Positions 1 through 13,030 are shown, counted from the stretch's first letter. The stretch is 64,000 nucleotides of DNA from Pseudomonas sp. S09G 359 (GCF_002843605.1 NZ_CP025263.1:3129501-3193500), one strand, 5' to 3'. Program-made: numbers and translations. The notes: generated from the letters alone by a model not told the origin.

Positions 1-1959
<1,959 letters not shown>

Positions 1960-2004
1960 TCATCACAACGCGCACTAGCCGGGTAACTCCGGACGGGCCT
2001 ATGA

Positions 2005-2016
2005 GATGAATTCATC
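2005..2016. promoter_or_regulatory. Palindrome GATGAATTCATC, possible LysR site
   Basis: A perfect 12-bp palindrome lies about 100 bp upstream of the reductase starting at 1902. Related TGAATTCA/TTCATC motifs recur at 2912-2921, 2984-3000, 3893-3908, 3965-3976, 6214-6226 and 8092-8103, that is, at nearly every promoter of this redox cluster. Binding by either of the two LysR proteins is inferred, not shown. Confidence 0.4.
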
Positions 2017-2048
2017 AATGCCGGCCCACTGCACAGTGTCAGCCAACC

Positions 2049-2822
2049 TCACCGGCGCGAAGCGAAGACCTCCTTGAGTACCGGCACGGCCGACATCGCC
2101 TTCGGCCAGCCCACGTAGAACGCCAAATGCGTCACCACTTCGGCGGCCTGGGCTTGGCTCAGGCCGTTGTCCATGGCGCGGTTGAGGTGGAACGGCAGTT
2201 GCGCCGCCTGGCCTTGGGCTATAAGCGCGGCGACGGTGACCAGGCTGCGATCCCGGGCACTCAGATTGCTTTGCCGCCACAGGTCGCCGAACAACACGTC
2301 ATTGGTGTAACGGGCCAGCTCCGGTGCTACCCCACCCACCCCGGACTCGACTGCGGCTCGGCGTTTTACTTCACTCTCGGGATCAAGTGTCAGGGGAGCT
2401 TGCGTGGGAGGGGAAATCTCGTCGGCAGGGATATCTCGCTCGCTGAATACCTGCTTGGCGACGCCGGCCGCCGACATCGCGTTAGGCCAGCCGGAGTAGA
2501 ACGCCAAATGGGTAATGATTGCGCTGATCTCACTGGGTTTGAGCCCATTGTCGAGCCCCAGCTTTATGTGCCCGGTGAGTTGCGGGATCTGGCCACTGGC
2601 GATCAGGGCAGACAAGGTGATCAGGCTGCGATCTCGGGGTATCAGCTCTGCACGTTTCCACACTTCGCCGAACAGCAGTTCGGTGGTGTATTTGTAAAGC
2701 TGCGGGGTGACTTCGAGCACATCGGGTGATGGCTTCGGGTCCGGGCGCGGCAGCCCTTGGTCGGCGTCCACGGCAGCGGCGAAGAGGAGGGTGGCGAAAG
2801 TAGTCGCGGTGAACAGTTTCAT
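2049..2822 (-). CDS. Secreted carboxymuconolactone-decarboxylase-like protein, two domains
   Basis: This 257-residue protein begins MKLFTATTFATLLFAAAVDA, a clear signal peptide, so the ATG at 2822 is preferred over upstream codons. Two repeats of the carboxymuconolactone decarboxylase/AhpD fold follow, at about residues 40-130 and 165-250. Each has the RDRSLITL/RDRSLVTV and THLAFYSGWP/THLAFYVGWP signatures. No CxxC pair is present, so it cannot be an AhpD-type alkylhydroperoxidase acting through cysteines; the real activity is unknown. It lies next to aldo/keto reductases and a divergent LysR gene at 3001, a common setting for this family. Export to the periplasm matches the Tat-exported reductase nearby. 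Confidence 0.85.
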   Translation of the reverse strand: MKLFTATTFATLLFAAAVDADQGLPRPDPKPSPDVLEVTPQLYKYTTELLFGEVWKRAELIPRDRSLITLSALIASGQIPQLTGHIKLGLDNGLKPSEISAIITHLAFYSGWPNAMSAAGVAKQVFSERDIPADEISPPTQAPLTLDPESEVKRRAAVESGVGGVAPELARYTNDVLFGDLWRQSNLSARDRSLVTVAALIAQGQAAQLPFHLNRAMDNGLSQAQAAEVVTHLAFYVGWPKAMSAVPVLKEVFASRR

Positions 2823-3000
2823 CGGGCGTTCCCATTGGCGTGTTGACACGCCCATGGTAGGCAACTGCGATCTATTGATTAAGACGTATAACCTGCATGA
2901 AGTCATGAGTTGGATTCATCAGTAAACCGGATCGCTCTGACACCTTCCAATTGATGTGAGATAGGCTATACAACCATCACTTTATGAATGAGGTTCATCA

Positions 3001-3894
3001 ATGGCGCGCGAAGGCTATGGCGACTTATTGGCATTTGTAGCGGTCGCGCGGGAACGCAGTTTTACCCGCGCTGCCGCTCAGCTCGGCGTTTCGCAGTCGG
3101 CTTTAAGTCATACCATCCGCGCGCTGGAAGCCCGACTTGGCGTGCGTTTGCTGACCCGAACCACTCGCAGCGTGGCGCCTACCGAGGCCGGAGACCAACT
3201 GTTCAACAAGCTGGCCCCGCGCTTCGAAGAGATCGAAGCCGACCTTGCCGAGGTGGTCGAGCTGCGTGACTCGCCTCGCGGTACGGTGCGCATATCAGCC
3301 ACCGATTACGCTGCGAACGCAGTGCTGTGGCCGCGCTTGGCTCAATTCATGCCGCGCTATCCAGACATCAACATCGAAATCATCACCGACTATGGCCTGA
3401 CCGATATCGTTGCCGAGCGTTATGACATTGGCGTGCGCCTGGGTAGCCAGGTTGCCCAGGACATGATTGCCGTGCGGATCGGCCCCGACATGCGCATGGC
3501 GATGGTCGCCTCGCCTGCGTATCTGCACGCGCACTCCGCGCCGCAGCATCCGGACGACCTGGCCGCGCACAATTGCATCAACCTGAGGCTCCCTACCCAT
3601 GGCGGTTGCTACCCATGGGAGCTCGCCAACGGTAAGCGTGAGTTACAGGTTCGGGTGCAGGGCCAACTCACCTTCAATGGCACCTACCCGATGCTCGCGG
3701 CGGCCTTGGACGGATGCGGCGTGGCGTATCTGCCTGACGACCTGGTTAAAGAGCACGTTGCCGCCGGCCGTCTCTGTTGGGTGCTGGAGGCGTGGTTTCC
3801 GACCTTTGCCGGCCTGCATATCTATTACCCGAGCCGGCGGCAGTCATCACGAGCCCTTGCGCTGGTAGTGGACGCGTTGCGCTACAAGGCGTAA
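3001..3894 (+). CDS. LysR-family transcriptional regulator
   Basis: A 297-residue LysR regulator. The winged helix-turn-helix covers residues ~5-65 (SFTRAAAQLGVSQSALSHTI, then RLLTRTTRSVAPTEAG). A periplasmic-binding-protein-like effector domain follows from ~92. It is divergent from the secreted decarboxylase-like gene and 103 bp upstream of another aldo/keto reductase, so these are likely targets. The sequence GAATGAGGTTCATC runs up to the start codon (2984-3000), suggesting autoregulation. It is a paralogue of the regulator at 6224 and probably arose with it by duplication of a reductase-regulator module. Confidence 0.92.
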   Translation: MAREGYGDLLAFVAVARERSFTRAAAQLGVSQSALSHTIRALEARLGVRLLTRTTRSVAPTEAGDQLFNKLAPRFEEIEADLAEVVELRDSPRGTVRISATDYAANAVLWPRLAQFMPRYPDINIEIITDYGLTDIVAERYDIGVRLGSQVAQDMIAVRIGPDMRMAMVASPAYLHAHSAPQHPDDLAAHNCINLRLPTHGGCYPWELANGKRELQVRVQGQLTFNGTYPMLAAALDGCGVAYLPDDLVKEHVAAGRLCWVLEAWFPTFAGLHIYYPSRRQSSRALALVVDALRYKA

Positions 3895-3908
3895 TTCATT
3901 CATGAATT
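3893..3908. promoter_or_regulatory. Inverted repeat AATTCA-N4-TGAATT upstream of an aldo/keto reductase gene
   Basis: A perfect 6-bp inverted repeat with a 4-base centre spans the stop of the LysR gene and lies ~90 bp upstream of the reductase at 3998. A second copy of the half-site occurs at 3965-3976 (GATCAATTCATC). It resembles the palindromes at the other promoters of this cluster and is a candidate LysR operator. Confidence 0.4.
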
Positions 3909-3997
3909 GGCCTCATGGCCGTATCCTTTTTTTGCACCTTAATCACCAATCCGAATGGGGCTAGGATCAATTCATCTTTCCACGCCTTTGAGGGTTA

Positions 3998-5011
3998 ATG
4001 ATGAATTACCGTTATCTGGGCCGCAGCGCCCTGAAAGTATCGCCTTTGTGCCTGGGCGCCATGATGTTTGGCGGTGAGACTGACGAAGCCACCAGTAAGC
4101 GCATCATCGACAAGGCCGGTGCCGCCGGCATCAACTTCATCGACACGGCGGATGCCTACCACGCTGGGCGCTCGGAAGAAGTGGTCGGCCGCTCCATTGC
4201 GGCTCAGCGTGACAATTGGATCGTCGCAACCAAGTTCGGTTACCCGTCGTCAGCCGATGCGGGCCCGAACCAACAGGGGCAGTCGCGCAAATGGATCATG
4301 CAGAATGTCGAGGCCAGCCTTAAACGCCTGGGCAGCGACTATATCGATATCGTGTATTTCCACCGCACCTTGAGTGATGCGCCGATGGAAGAAGGCTTGA
4401 GAGCGATTGAAGACCTGATTCGCCAGGGCAAGATCCGCTATTACGGGGCTTCGAATTTCCACGGCTGGAAAATCGCCGAGATGGTGCGCATCGCCGATTC
4501 GTTGGGCATGCAGCGGCCAACTGTCAGCCAGCCGTTGTACAACATCGTCAATCGTATTGCCGAGGTTGAGCAATTGCCGGTTGCAGGCAACTACGGCATT
4601 GGCGTTGTGCCCTACAGCCCGCTCGCCCGGGGCGTGCTCAGCGGTAAGTACCCGGTGGATGCGCCGCCGCCAGCTGATACAAGGGCAGGGCGCGGTGACA
4701 AGCGTATCCAGCAGACAGAATGGCGCCCTGAGTCGTTGAAGATCGCACAGACCATCGCCCAGCATGCTAGCGAACGTGGCACCACGTCAGTGGCCTTTGC
4801 CATCGCCTGGGTGCTGAAAAACCAGCTGATCAGCGCCGCGATCGCAGGCCCGCGCACGGAAGCTCACTGGGACAGCTACCTGCAAGCTCTGGGGCTGGAA
4901 CTGGGGCCGGAGGATGAAAAGCTGGTCGACAGCCTGGTGGTGCCGGGGCACGCGTCGACGCACGGATTCACTGATCCCGGTTATCCGGTCGAAGGTCGTA
5001 AAGTCAGCTGA
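3998..5011 (+). CDS. Aldo/keto reductase
   Basis: A 337-residue aldo/keto reductase. The tetrad lies in FIDTADAYHAGRSEE, WIVATKFGYP and IVYFHRTLSDAP, and the barrel and C-terminal cofactor region are complete. It belongs to a different subgroup from the other three reductases here, which all carry LLYQHRVD or LLYQHRID. Two adjacent ATG codons (3998 and 4001) are possible starts, and GAGGG stands just upstream. It follows a LysR gene in the same direction and converges on the reductase at 5134-6117. Substrate unknown. Confidence 0.9.
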   Translation: MMNYRYLGRSALKVSPLCLGAMMFGGETDEATSKRIIDKAGAAGINFIDTADAYHAGRSEEVVGRSIAAQRDNWIVATKFGYPSSADAGPNQQGQSRKWIMQNVEASLKRLGSDYIDIVYFHRTLSDAPMEEGLRAIEDLIRQGKIRYYGASNFHGWKIAEMVRIADSLGMQRPTVSQPLYNIVNRIAEVEQLPVAGNYGIGVVPYSPLARGVLSGKYPVDAPPPADTRAGRGDKRIQQTEWRPESLKIAQTIAQHASERGTTSVAFAIAWVLKNQLISAAIAGPRTEAHWDSYLQALGLELGPEDEKLVDSLVVPGHASTHGFTDPGYPVEGRKVS

Positions 5012-5084
5012 ACGGAATAAGACGAGGGCAGGCGGCGTAGTGGTTGCCGGCTTTGTTGTTGAAATATCGACGCACAAAGCAAGA

Positions 5085-5114
5085 CCGCCGACGCCCCTCC
5101 AGGGCTATCGGCGG
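5085..5114. terminator. Hairpin between convergent reductase genes
   Basis: CCGCCGA at 5085-5091 pairs with TCGGCGG at 5108-5114, and an inner GCCC/GGGC pair tightens the loop. It lies between two convergent genes and could end transcription from either side, but there is no clear T run. Confidence 0.35.
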
Positions 5115-5133
5115 CAAGCACGGGTGCAGGGTT

Positions 5134-7147
<2,014 letters not shown>

Positions 7148-7190
7148 ATGGTTTGGCAGCGTCATCCCCAGAGCCGCGCGGTTAGTGCAA

Positions 7191-8012
7191 TCACTCACCG
7201 TACCAATACTGTGCGGTGACGCCTCCGTCCATCAGGAAGTCGCTACCGGTGATGAACGTGCCCTCAGGGCCCATCAGCAACGCCGCTACCGCACCGACTT
7301 CGTCGGGCGTACCACCACGCTTGGCTGCGCTGGATTCAATCATGCGCCGGTAACCGTCGCCACGTGGGCCAGACAGCTCGTCCCGGGCCAATGGGGTAAA
7401 GATGATGCCTGGGCTGATGGTGTTGACCCGCGCACCGCGCTTGCCCCAGCGCACAGCCTGCGCAGCGACGCGCAGGGAGTTGCCGCGCTTGGAGATCTGG
7501 TAGGCATTCAGTGGGTCGGTCACCTGTTCGGGTTGCAGCATCGGCAAACTGAGCAGCTGCTCAGTCGGGGTCAACGCCAAGGCTTTATTTTGCTCAGCGG
7601 TCAGCGCTGGCAAGCGGTGGCCTGACTGCGAGGCGATAACGATTGCCGAACCCCCTTTTGCAATGACATCGCCAAACAGTTCTAACACCAGCGCGGTGCC
7701 ATAGAGGTCGACCAGCAGAATGGTCGCCGGAGCCGCCTGCGAAGGCGAAACACCTGCTGCGTGGATGACTCCAGTGATGTCGCCAATGCTCGTAGCCAGG
7801 TCGACGAGGGCCAGGACGGATGCGCGGGACGAGACATCAACGTTTGACGTGGTGACCTCGAAACCGGCATCGCCCAAGACTTTCGCCGCGGCTTCAGCTG
7901 TTTCTTTTCGCAGGTCGGCGAGCACGACATGTTTGCCCGCGCTGACACGCCGAGCGATGGCTTGGCCAATCGAACCCGCGCCGATTACCACTGTTACATC
8001 TGTCATTTTCAT
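7191..8012 (-). CDS. Short-chain dehydrogenase/reductase (SDR)
   Basis: A classical SDR oxidoreductase of 271-273 residues. The Rossmann motif is VVIGAGSIGQAIA at the N terminus, the catalytic Ser is in IVIASQSGHR, and Tyr-x-x-x-Lys is AYQISKRG. The family's cofactor-contacting Pro-Gly is in NTISPGIIFTP. Two ATGs are possible, at 8012 and 8006. The second has AGGA at better spacing, so the true start may be two codons later. A TTGAATTCAGCA motif at 8092-8103 upstream resembles the palindromes at the other redox genes. Substrate unknown. Confidence 0.9.
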   Translation of the reverse strand: MKMTDVTVVIGAGSIGQAIARRVSAGKHVVLADLRKETAEAAAKVLGDAGFEVTTSNVDVSSRASVLALVDLATSIGDITGVIHAAGVSPSQAAPATILLVDLYGTALVLELFGDVIAKGGSAIVIASQSGHRLPALTAEQNKALALTPTEQLLSLPMLQPEQVTDPLNAYQISKRGNSLRVAAQAVRWGKRGARVNTISPGIIFTPLARDELSGPRGDGYRRMIESSAAKRGGTPDEVGAVAALLMGPEGTFITGSDFLMDGGVTAQYWYGE

Positions 8013-8225
8013 ATTCCTGGAATGGCTTGATTCAACTTTACGGGGAGAAACGCTGGTTGATTAGCCTCAGTAAAAAGAGCGCCCTTGTGAGTTGAATTCA
8101 GCAGTGGATCGCAATTGCCTGGCTCCCAGGCGAACTGAGGATAATCCTAACGGTGGCCGACTAACCGACCGACTACTCGACTAAACTCCACCCGAGCTGC
8201 TCCTGACCGCGCCTGGTGAGACTTG

Positions 8226-9419
8226 ATGATTGCCCATACCCCCACGCTTTTTGCCTGCGTTGCCTTAGTGGCGACGATCATGGCGTTTTGTCTGATATTG
8301 GTCGGACAGTTCAACAGGCGTGACGGCTTGCTGACCATTGGCTTTGGTTTGCTGGCACATGCCCTGGCTTACGTTGGATATACCTTGTACGGCCACGCGC
8401 CGTTGTGGTTGACCTACGGGGCTGCGAACACATTGCTGGCGGTTGCGTTGGCCTTTTACGGGGCCAGCATCTTTCGCATTGTCGAGTTGCCCGTCTCCTG
8501 GTGGCGGATATTTGCGCCTGCGGCATTGATGCTCGCATTGATGGTCAGTCTGATCGACACGCTGGAACCGCGAATGCTCGCTGCCACGCTGGTGTTGATG
8601 GTGCAGTGCGCCTTGATCATTTACTGGACGCGCCGCTACATCCCCGCTCAGGGGCGTGCGCGCATGCTGTTGATCATCGGATCGAGTATCAGCCTGATCG
8701 GTTTGGGCATGCGGGTAGTCGCGATCATCGGCGGGGGAGCTGCCGAGATGCGCTATGACGTCAGTAACCTCAAGCAAACCATCTCAGTCAGTATCGGCAC
8801 GTTCACCGCGATGATGATTTCCCTCGGGCTGGTGCTGCTGGCCAAAGAACGCAGTGAGTCGCTATTCCAGCGCCTGGCGTTAAGAGACGTGCTGACCGGG
8901 ATTCTCAATCGTAGAGCGGTCCTTGAGCAGTTTTGCAAAGAGTTGGAACGCGCGCGTCGAGACGCTTCCTATCTGGCGGTGGCGATGGTCGACATCGACC
9001 ATTTCAAGCAGATCAATGATGTGTATGGGCACCTGGCCGGTGATGAGGTGATTTGCCACTGCGTCAACCATCTCACCCAGCGAATTCGTGCATCCGACAG
9101 TATTGGTCGTTATGGAGGCGAGGAGTTTCTGGTGTTGCTTCCCCTCACCAGCCCCGATGACGCGGTGGCGGTTCTGGACGAGTTGCGCGCGTCGCTGGCG
9201 GATTCACCGGCTCGGTTTGGCGAGGCAACCATCGCATTGCGCATCAGTATCGGTGTTTGTTGCGTGGTGCCAAACGAAGCTGACACCACGGCCAGCCTGC
9301 TTGCCCGTGCGGATGCCGCACTGTATGAAGCCAAGGGCTTGGGGCGCAATACGTTGTGTTTGGCACCGCCGTGTGTGCGTCACGGTGAAACTACCGCCAT
9401 TCCTATTATTGAGCACTGA
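8226..9419 (+). CDS. Membrane-bound diguanylate cyclase (GGDEF)
   Basis: This 397-residue protein makes cyclic di-GMP from two GTP. The first ~200 residues hold about six hydrophobic helices with no recognisable extracellular domain. The GGDEF domain covers residues ~225-380: DVLTGILNRRA opens it, DIDHFKQINDVYGHLAGD binds metal and GTP, and the active site is GGEEF at ~297-301. An RASD motif five residues before GGEEF matches the RxxD inhibitory I-site, so product feedback is expected. A TTG immediately precedes the chosen ATG. The gene stands alone and converges on the secretion cluster. Confidence 0.92.
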   Translation: MIAHTPTLFACVALVATIMAFCLILVGQFNRRDGLLTIGFGLLAHALAYVGYTLYGHAPLWLTYGAANTLLAVALAFYGASIFRIVELPVSWWRIFAPAALMLALMVSLIDTLEPRMLAATLVLMVQCALIIYWTRRYIPAQGRARMLLIIGSSISLIGLGMRVVAIIGGGAAEMRYDVSNLKQTISVSIGTFTAMMISLGLVLLAKERSESLFQRLALRDVLTGILNRRAVLEQFCKELERARRDASYLAVAMVDIDHFKQINDVYGHLAGDEVICHCVNHLTQRIRASDSIGRYGGEEFLVLLPLTSPDDAVAVLDELRASLADSPARFGEATIALRISIGVCCVVPNEADTTASLLARADAALYEAKGLGRNTLCLAPPCVRHGETTAIPIIEH

Positions 9420-9483
9420 ACGGCAACACAGGTAAAACCCCTGGCGCGGGTTAAAACAGCCATGACTTGGGGCTGCAGCGAGC

Positions 9484-10095
9484 CTAATTCAACGGGCCCA
9501 CGACCTGCCGGTAATGTTCTGGCCCCTGTAATGTCTGGCGAGTCAGTTTGATCTCCAGGCCCTGGGGTTCGTCCTTGCGATTGCCGCTCAGCTGGCGCCA
9601 ACCCTGGCCAGGTTCCCAGACGCGCACCTGCAGGTCACTGACCTTGTCCAATACCGCCACGCCTTCGCCCGGCGCGGGCAGTGGGAAGTGGCTGCGCGCG
9701 GGCGCTGTGGCGCGATACAGGGTTTGGCCCTGCAACCACCAGCGTACCCGCTGCAGACCGTCTGCCGATGCAGGCGCGCTTCGTATCACGTCGAGGCGAA
9801 AGCGCTGATTGTCCGCGCTGCGCACGCTGATCGCCGCCGGGGTTTGCGCAGGTTCGGTCTCGTGCCCGGTCAGGTTCGGCACGCGCAATTCGGTGCTGGC
9901 GCGCAGGGCCAGGTCGCGCTCCAGTTGGTTCAGGGCACGCAGTATGGCTTCCGTATGTTCGGTGCTGGCCTGCAAATGCTGGTCGGTACGGGTCACGCTG
10001 TCGAGGCCGCGCCAGGCGATCAGGCTGACAATCGCCATCAGCATGATCGCCACCATTACTTCAATCAGCGTAAAACCTTGCTGCCGGGTCTTCAT
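9484..10095 (-). CDS. gspJ: Type II secretion minor pseudopilin GspJ (HxcW-like)
   Basis: This is a 203-residue tip pseudopilin of the type II secretion system. It starts MKTRQQG followed by FTLIEVMVAI, the prepilin peptidase cleavage site with Glu at +5 of the mature protein and a single hydrophobic helix. Length and the helix-proximal WRGLDSV motif fit GspJ. The start overlaps the stop of gspH by ATGA, so both are translated together leftwards. The gene order J-H-C-I-G-K-L-M-D-E-F matches the hxc cluster of P. aeruginosa. No prepilin peptidase is present here; the shared pilus enzyme elsewhere in the genome would have to process it. Confidence 0.9.
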   Translation of the reverse strand: MKTRQQGFTLIEVMVAIMLMAIVSLIAWRGLDSVTRTDQHLQASTEHTEAILRALNQLERDLALRASTELRVPNLTGHETEPAQTPAAISVRSADNQRFRLDVIRSAPASADGLQRVRWWLQGQTLYRATAPARSHFPLPAPGEGVAVLDKVSDLQVRVWEPGQGWRQLSGNRKDEPQGLEIKLTRQTLQGPEHYRQVVGPLN

Positions 10096-10556
10096 GGCGT
10101 CGCCCCCACACCAAATTGCCCGGCCGCGGTGCGCAGTACCGAGAGGCTGTTCTGGCCGTCCGACAGTTGCACCTGCAACGGCGTGTCGAACCATTCGGCG
10201 TTGAGTACTACTCGTTGCTTGGGAATGACGCGCACCTGAACTGTTGGCGTATCCCACGCACGGGGACGCAGTTGCGGGTCGCCTTTGAACTGATCGAAGC
10301 CCGTACCTTGTTCATCGCGGCGGCTGAAGCGAAACCCTTTGGCGTCGGCGTGCCAGGTGATCGGGCGGCCGTCGGCGCGGGCTTCGGCCTGGGCGACCTG
10401 CAGCAGTTGGACCAGGCGATTAGCGTCCTGACGCAGCAGGTGCAGCGGGTCGGGTTTGATACTCAGGCCGACCGCCGCACTGGCGATGCCGATAATGATC
10501 AGCACCACCATCAATTCGATCAGGGTAAAGCCTTGTTGCCTGGCTGGGGTCTTCAC
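10092..10556 (-). CDS. gspH: Type II secretion minor pseudopilin GspH (HxcU-like)
   Basis: A 154-residue pseudopilin with cleavage/helix motif ARQQG-FTLIELMVVLIIIG. A GTG at 10556 is chosen as start: GGAG lies 8 bases upstream and the resulting leader (VKTPARQQG) has the normal short, positive length. The longer open frame upstream overlaps the divergent gspC and lacks any family match. The C-terminal part is a beta domain typical of GspH/FimT. Its stop overlaps the gspJ start. Transcription is divergent from gspC, with about 80 bp between them. Confidence 0.88.
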   Translation of the reverse strand: MKTPARQQGFTLIELMVVLIIIGIASAAVGLSIKPDPLHLLRQDANRLVQLLQVAQAEARADGRPITWHADAKGFRFSRRDEQGTGFDQFKGDPQLRPRAWDTPTVQVRVIPKQRVVLNAEWFDTPLQVQLSDGQNSLSVLRTAAGQFGVGATP

Positions 10557-10635
10557 GTAACGCTCCGTCGTCGTGGAGAAAAAACCTCGTTGTTGTGCTG
10601 TAGACTGCGCGACAGGACAACAAGGAGGTTTGGTC

Positions 10636-11067
10636 TTGGCATACACTTTTCGTTTATCGCCCGCGCAACTGCTGCAGTCGGCGGCGTTGCTCGCGACGCT
10701 GGCGGGCGTGGTGGTCTGGTCATCACTGCTGCTGACCCCGGCCCAATCCAGCACACCACCGGCCGAGCGCGAAGGCGCGGCAGTCGCGGTCGACAGCCCC
10801 GCGTTGCAGTGGTTTTCCAACAGGCCTGCAGGCGTGGATCTCAAGGTCTCGGGGGTGATGACCGGGGCGCACGGCGCGGTGGCAATCCTTAGCCTCAACG
10901 GCGCACCACCGCGCGGTTTTCTGGTGGGTGAGCGCCTGCTCCAGGGCGTGCGTCTGGTGGCGATTGAGCGGGACACCGTGGTGATCGAGCGCGGCACCGA
11001 GCAGATTCGATTCAAGGTCAGCACGCTGCCCGACGTCCCGGCGATGCCACGACTGACCCGGCCTTGA
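10636..11067 (+). CDS. gspC: Type II secretion inner-membrane protein GspC (HxcP-like), short form
   Basis: GspC links the inner-membrane platform to the secretin. This 143-residue version has one transmembrane helix (residues ~10-35), a linker, and the homology region at ~60-130 (SLNGAPPRGFLVGERLLQGV). There is no PDZ or coiled-coil domain after it, which makes it a minimal GspC. The start is a TTG at 10636: AAGGAGG lies 7 bases upstream and the next in-frame candidates are too close to it or lack a site. It is on the plus strand, between minus-strand gspH and gspI, and converges on gspI with a 6-bp gap. Confidence 0.82.
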   Translation: MAYTFRLSPAQLLQSAALLATLAGVVVWSSLLLTPAQSSTPPAEREGAAVAVDSPALQWFSNRPAGVDLKVSGVMTGAHGAVAILSLNGAPPRGFLVGERLLQGVRLVAIERDTVVIERGTEQIRFKVSTLPDVPAMPRLTRP

Positions 11068-11073
11068 GCCCGT

Positions 11074-11460
11074 TCATTCGCGCTTTTCCAGGGGCTGGGC
11101 GAGCAGTGTCTCGAGCCGCGCCAACGGCGGTGCCTCGCGCTCGCGGTCCGAGACCTGCAGCGTGACGCGCATCAGCCGTGGGTCTGCGCTTGGCGCGATG
11201 ACTTGCTCACAGCGCAGTTGCAGGCGCCCCTGATCACACTCGAAGGCTTTGTGCCCCTTTACGAACCGGCCTTCCAGGCGCAGTTCGGCGAGTCGGCCCT
11301 GCGCCGCCAGCAGTGCCAGTGCTCGGTCACGCAGCAGCCCATTACTCTGGGTCATCAGGCCCGCAACGCGCACGGCTGCCGACATGGCCACGGCGATAAT
11401 CGCCAACGCCACCAGCACCTCGATCAACGTAAAACCTTGCTCCTTGCGCGACAGCTCCAT
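11074..11460 (-). CDS. gspI: Type II secretion minor pseudopilin GspI (HxcV-like)
   Basis: A 128-residue tip pseudopilin with leader MELSRKEQG and helix FTLIEVLVALAIIAVAMSAA, followed by the GspI-typical region with ALALLAAQGRLAELRL. The ATG at 11460 gives a normal short prepilin leader and has GAAGAG upstream; the frame continues upstream without family likeness. GspI, J, K and H form the pseudopilus tip complex. It is divergent from gspG, with a shared promoter region at 11461-11606. Confidence 0.9.
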   Translation of the reverse strand: MELSRKEQGFTLIEVLVALAIIAVAMSAAVRVAGLMTQSNGLLRDRALALLAAQGRLAELRLEGRFVKGHKAFECDQGRLQLRCEQVIAPSADPRLMRVTLQVSDREREAPPLARLETLLAQPLEKRE

Positions 11461-11606
11461 GGGTGACTCTTCAGCGTAAACCGGCGTGCAGGATAACACT
11501 CGAAAACACGCAAAAGACCCAGCGTGCTGCTGAGTTTTTTCAATACACTATTTAGTTCATTTGTTACACTGCGCGCCGAATCGCAAACAAGCCAAGGATG
11601 GTCGAT

Positions 11607-12056
11607 ATGGATGTCGCTCGCGTCAAATTTCAGTCTGCAGGTGGCCGTGGTCAGCAGGGGTTCACCCTGATCGAGATCATGGTGGTGGTGGTTATTCTCG
11701 GGATCCTCGCGGCCATGGTCGTACCCAAGGTGCTCGACCGCCCGGACCAGGCCAGGGCCACGGCGGCCAAACAGGATGTCGCCGGGCTGATGCAGGCACT
11801 CAAGCTCTATCGCCTCGATCACGGCACTTACCCGAACATGAACCAGGGGCTCAAAGTGCTGGTAGAGCGCCCGGCAGACGCCAAGAATAGCAACTGGCGC
11901 TCCTACCTGGAGCGTTTGCCCAATGACCCGTGGGGTCGCCCTTACCATTACCTGAACCCCGGCGCGAACGGCGAAGTCGACATCTTCTCCCTCGGCGCAG
12001 ACGGTCAACCTGACGGCGACGGTGTGAACGCCGATATCGGCTCCTGGCAGCTCTAA
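11607..12056 (+). CDS. gspG: Type II secretion major pseudopilin GspG (HxcT-like)
   Basis: The major pseudopilin, 149 residues. A somewhat long leader (MDVARVKFQSAGGRGQQG) precedes FTLIEIMVVVVILGILAAMV. The mature domain has the GspG signatures YPNMNQGLKVLVERP, PNDPWGRPYHY, and the calcium-loop region DIFSLGADGQPDGDG near the C terminus. The ATG at 11607 is preferred over 11598 because AAGG is 8 bases upstream of it but abuts the other. It leads the G-K-L-M-D-E-F operon, whose genes mostly overlap by 4-8 bases. Confidence 0.93.
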   Translation: MDVARVKFQSAGGRGQQGFTLIEIMVVVVILGILAAMVVPKVLDRPDQARATAAKQDVAGLMQALKLYRLDHGTYPNMNQGLKVLVERPADAKNSNWRSYLERLPNDPWGRPYHYLNPGANGEVDIFSLGADGQPDGDGVNADIGSWQL

Positions 12057-12064
12057 GCGCCGCC

Positions 12065-13030
12065 ATGAAATACCCTTCGCTCAACGTGACGCAACAGCGC
12101 GGCATGGCGATTATCAGCGCCTTGCTGATCGCCGCCGTGGTAGCGGTCATCGCCGCCGGCATGCTTACCCGCCAGAGTGTGTTTACCCGCTCCCTGGAAG
12201 CTGAACAGTCACGCCTGCAAGGCAGCGCGGTGTTGCTCGGTGGCCTGGAACTGAGTCGGCAACTGCTGTGGGATGCGCGCCGCAAGGAGGCGCCCACGCG
12301 GCTCGACCAGCCGTGGGCGCAACCGATCAAGCACGGCGCGCCGGGTGCAGGTTTTGAAGGGCGCCTGGAAGACCAGCAAGGCAAATTCAACCTGCGCAAC
12401 TTGATCGCCGGCCAGCGCGTCAGCGTCAGGCAATTACGCAGCTTTGAGCAGCTGTGCGCCATGCTGGGCATTGAAGCCGGCGTCGCGCAACGCATCAGTC
12501 AGCGCGTCATTGCCGCTTATCCGCAACAAGAACACGCGCAAAACTCGGTGCAAAACCGCTTTAACAGCGGCCGTGCGACGTCGCCCGACGCCGACGCCCA
12601 GCCCGTGCCTGCGACCCGGCCGATGCTGCGCAGCCTCGATGACCTGCGCGGTATCCAGGGCGTGAACGAGCGCGTGTTGGCGCGCCTGGCACCCTACGTC
12701 AGCGTTATCCCGGTGAGTACCTGGGTCAACAGCAATACCGCCAGCGCCGAAGTACTCGCCGCGGTGGTGCCTGGGTTGTCGTTGACCCAGGCGCAGGCCC
12801 TGGTCGCAGAGCGTGATCGGGGCCAATGGTTTATCAACCGTGGCGACTTTCTCAATCGCCTGCGGGCGCCGCAATTGAGCGTCGACGATCTTGACGTCGG
12901 CATCACCAGCGAGTGGTTTCTGCTTCACGGCCAGGCCCGTCGCGACAAGCGTCGGGTCAGCCTGGACGCATTGCTGTATCGCTCGGAGAGCGACATGCCC
13001 AAGGTGATCTGGTCGAGGCTGGGCGTATGA
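12065..13030 (+). CDS. gspK: Type II secretion minor pseudopilin GspK (HxcX-like)
   Basis: A 321-residue pseudopilin that caps the pseudopilus. The N terminus is QQRG-MAIISALLIAAVVAVIAAG; as usual for GspK, Glu at +5 is absent. The long periplasmic domain has SAM-like repeats (LRGIQGVNERVLARLAPYV) and a C-terminal EWFLLHGQA. It starts 8 bp after gspG and its stop overlaps the gspL start (ATGA). Confidence 0.92.
   Translation: MKYPSLNVTQQRGMAIISALLIAAVVAVIAAGMLTRQSVFTRSLEAEQSRLQGSAVLLGGLELSRQLLWDARRKEAPTRLDQPWAQPIKHGAPGAGFEGRLEDQQGKFNLRNLIAGQRVSVRQLRSFEQLCAMLGIEAGVAQRISQRVIAAYPQQEHAQNSVQNRFNSGRATSPDADAQPVPATRPMLRSLDDLRGIQGVNERVLARLAPYVSVIPVSTWVNSNTASAEVLAAVVPGLSLTQAQALVAERDRGQWFINRGDFLNRLRAPQLSVDDLDVGITSEWFLLHGQARRDKRRVSLDALLYRSESDMPKVIWSRLGV

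Noticed and set aside
11461..11606. PhoB box driving the secretion operon
   Set aside because: I looked for paired CTGTCAT-like repeats in the gspI-gspG region and found none convincing.
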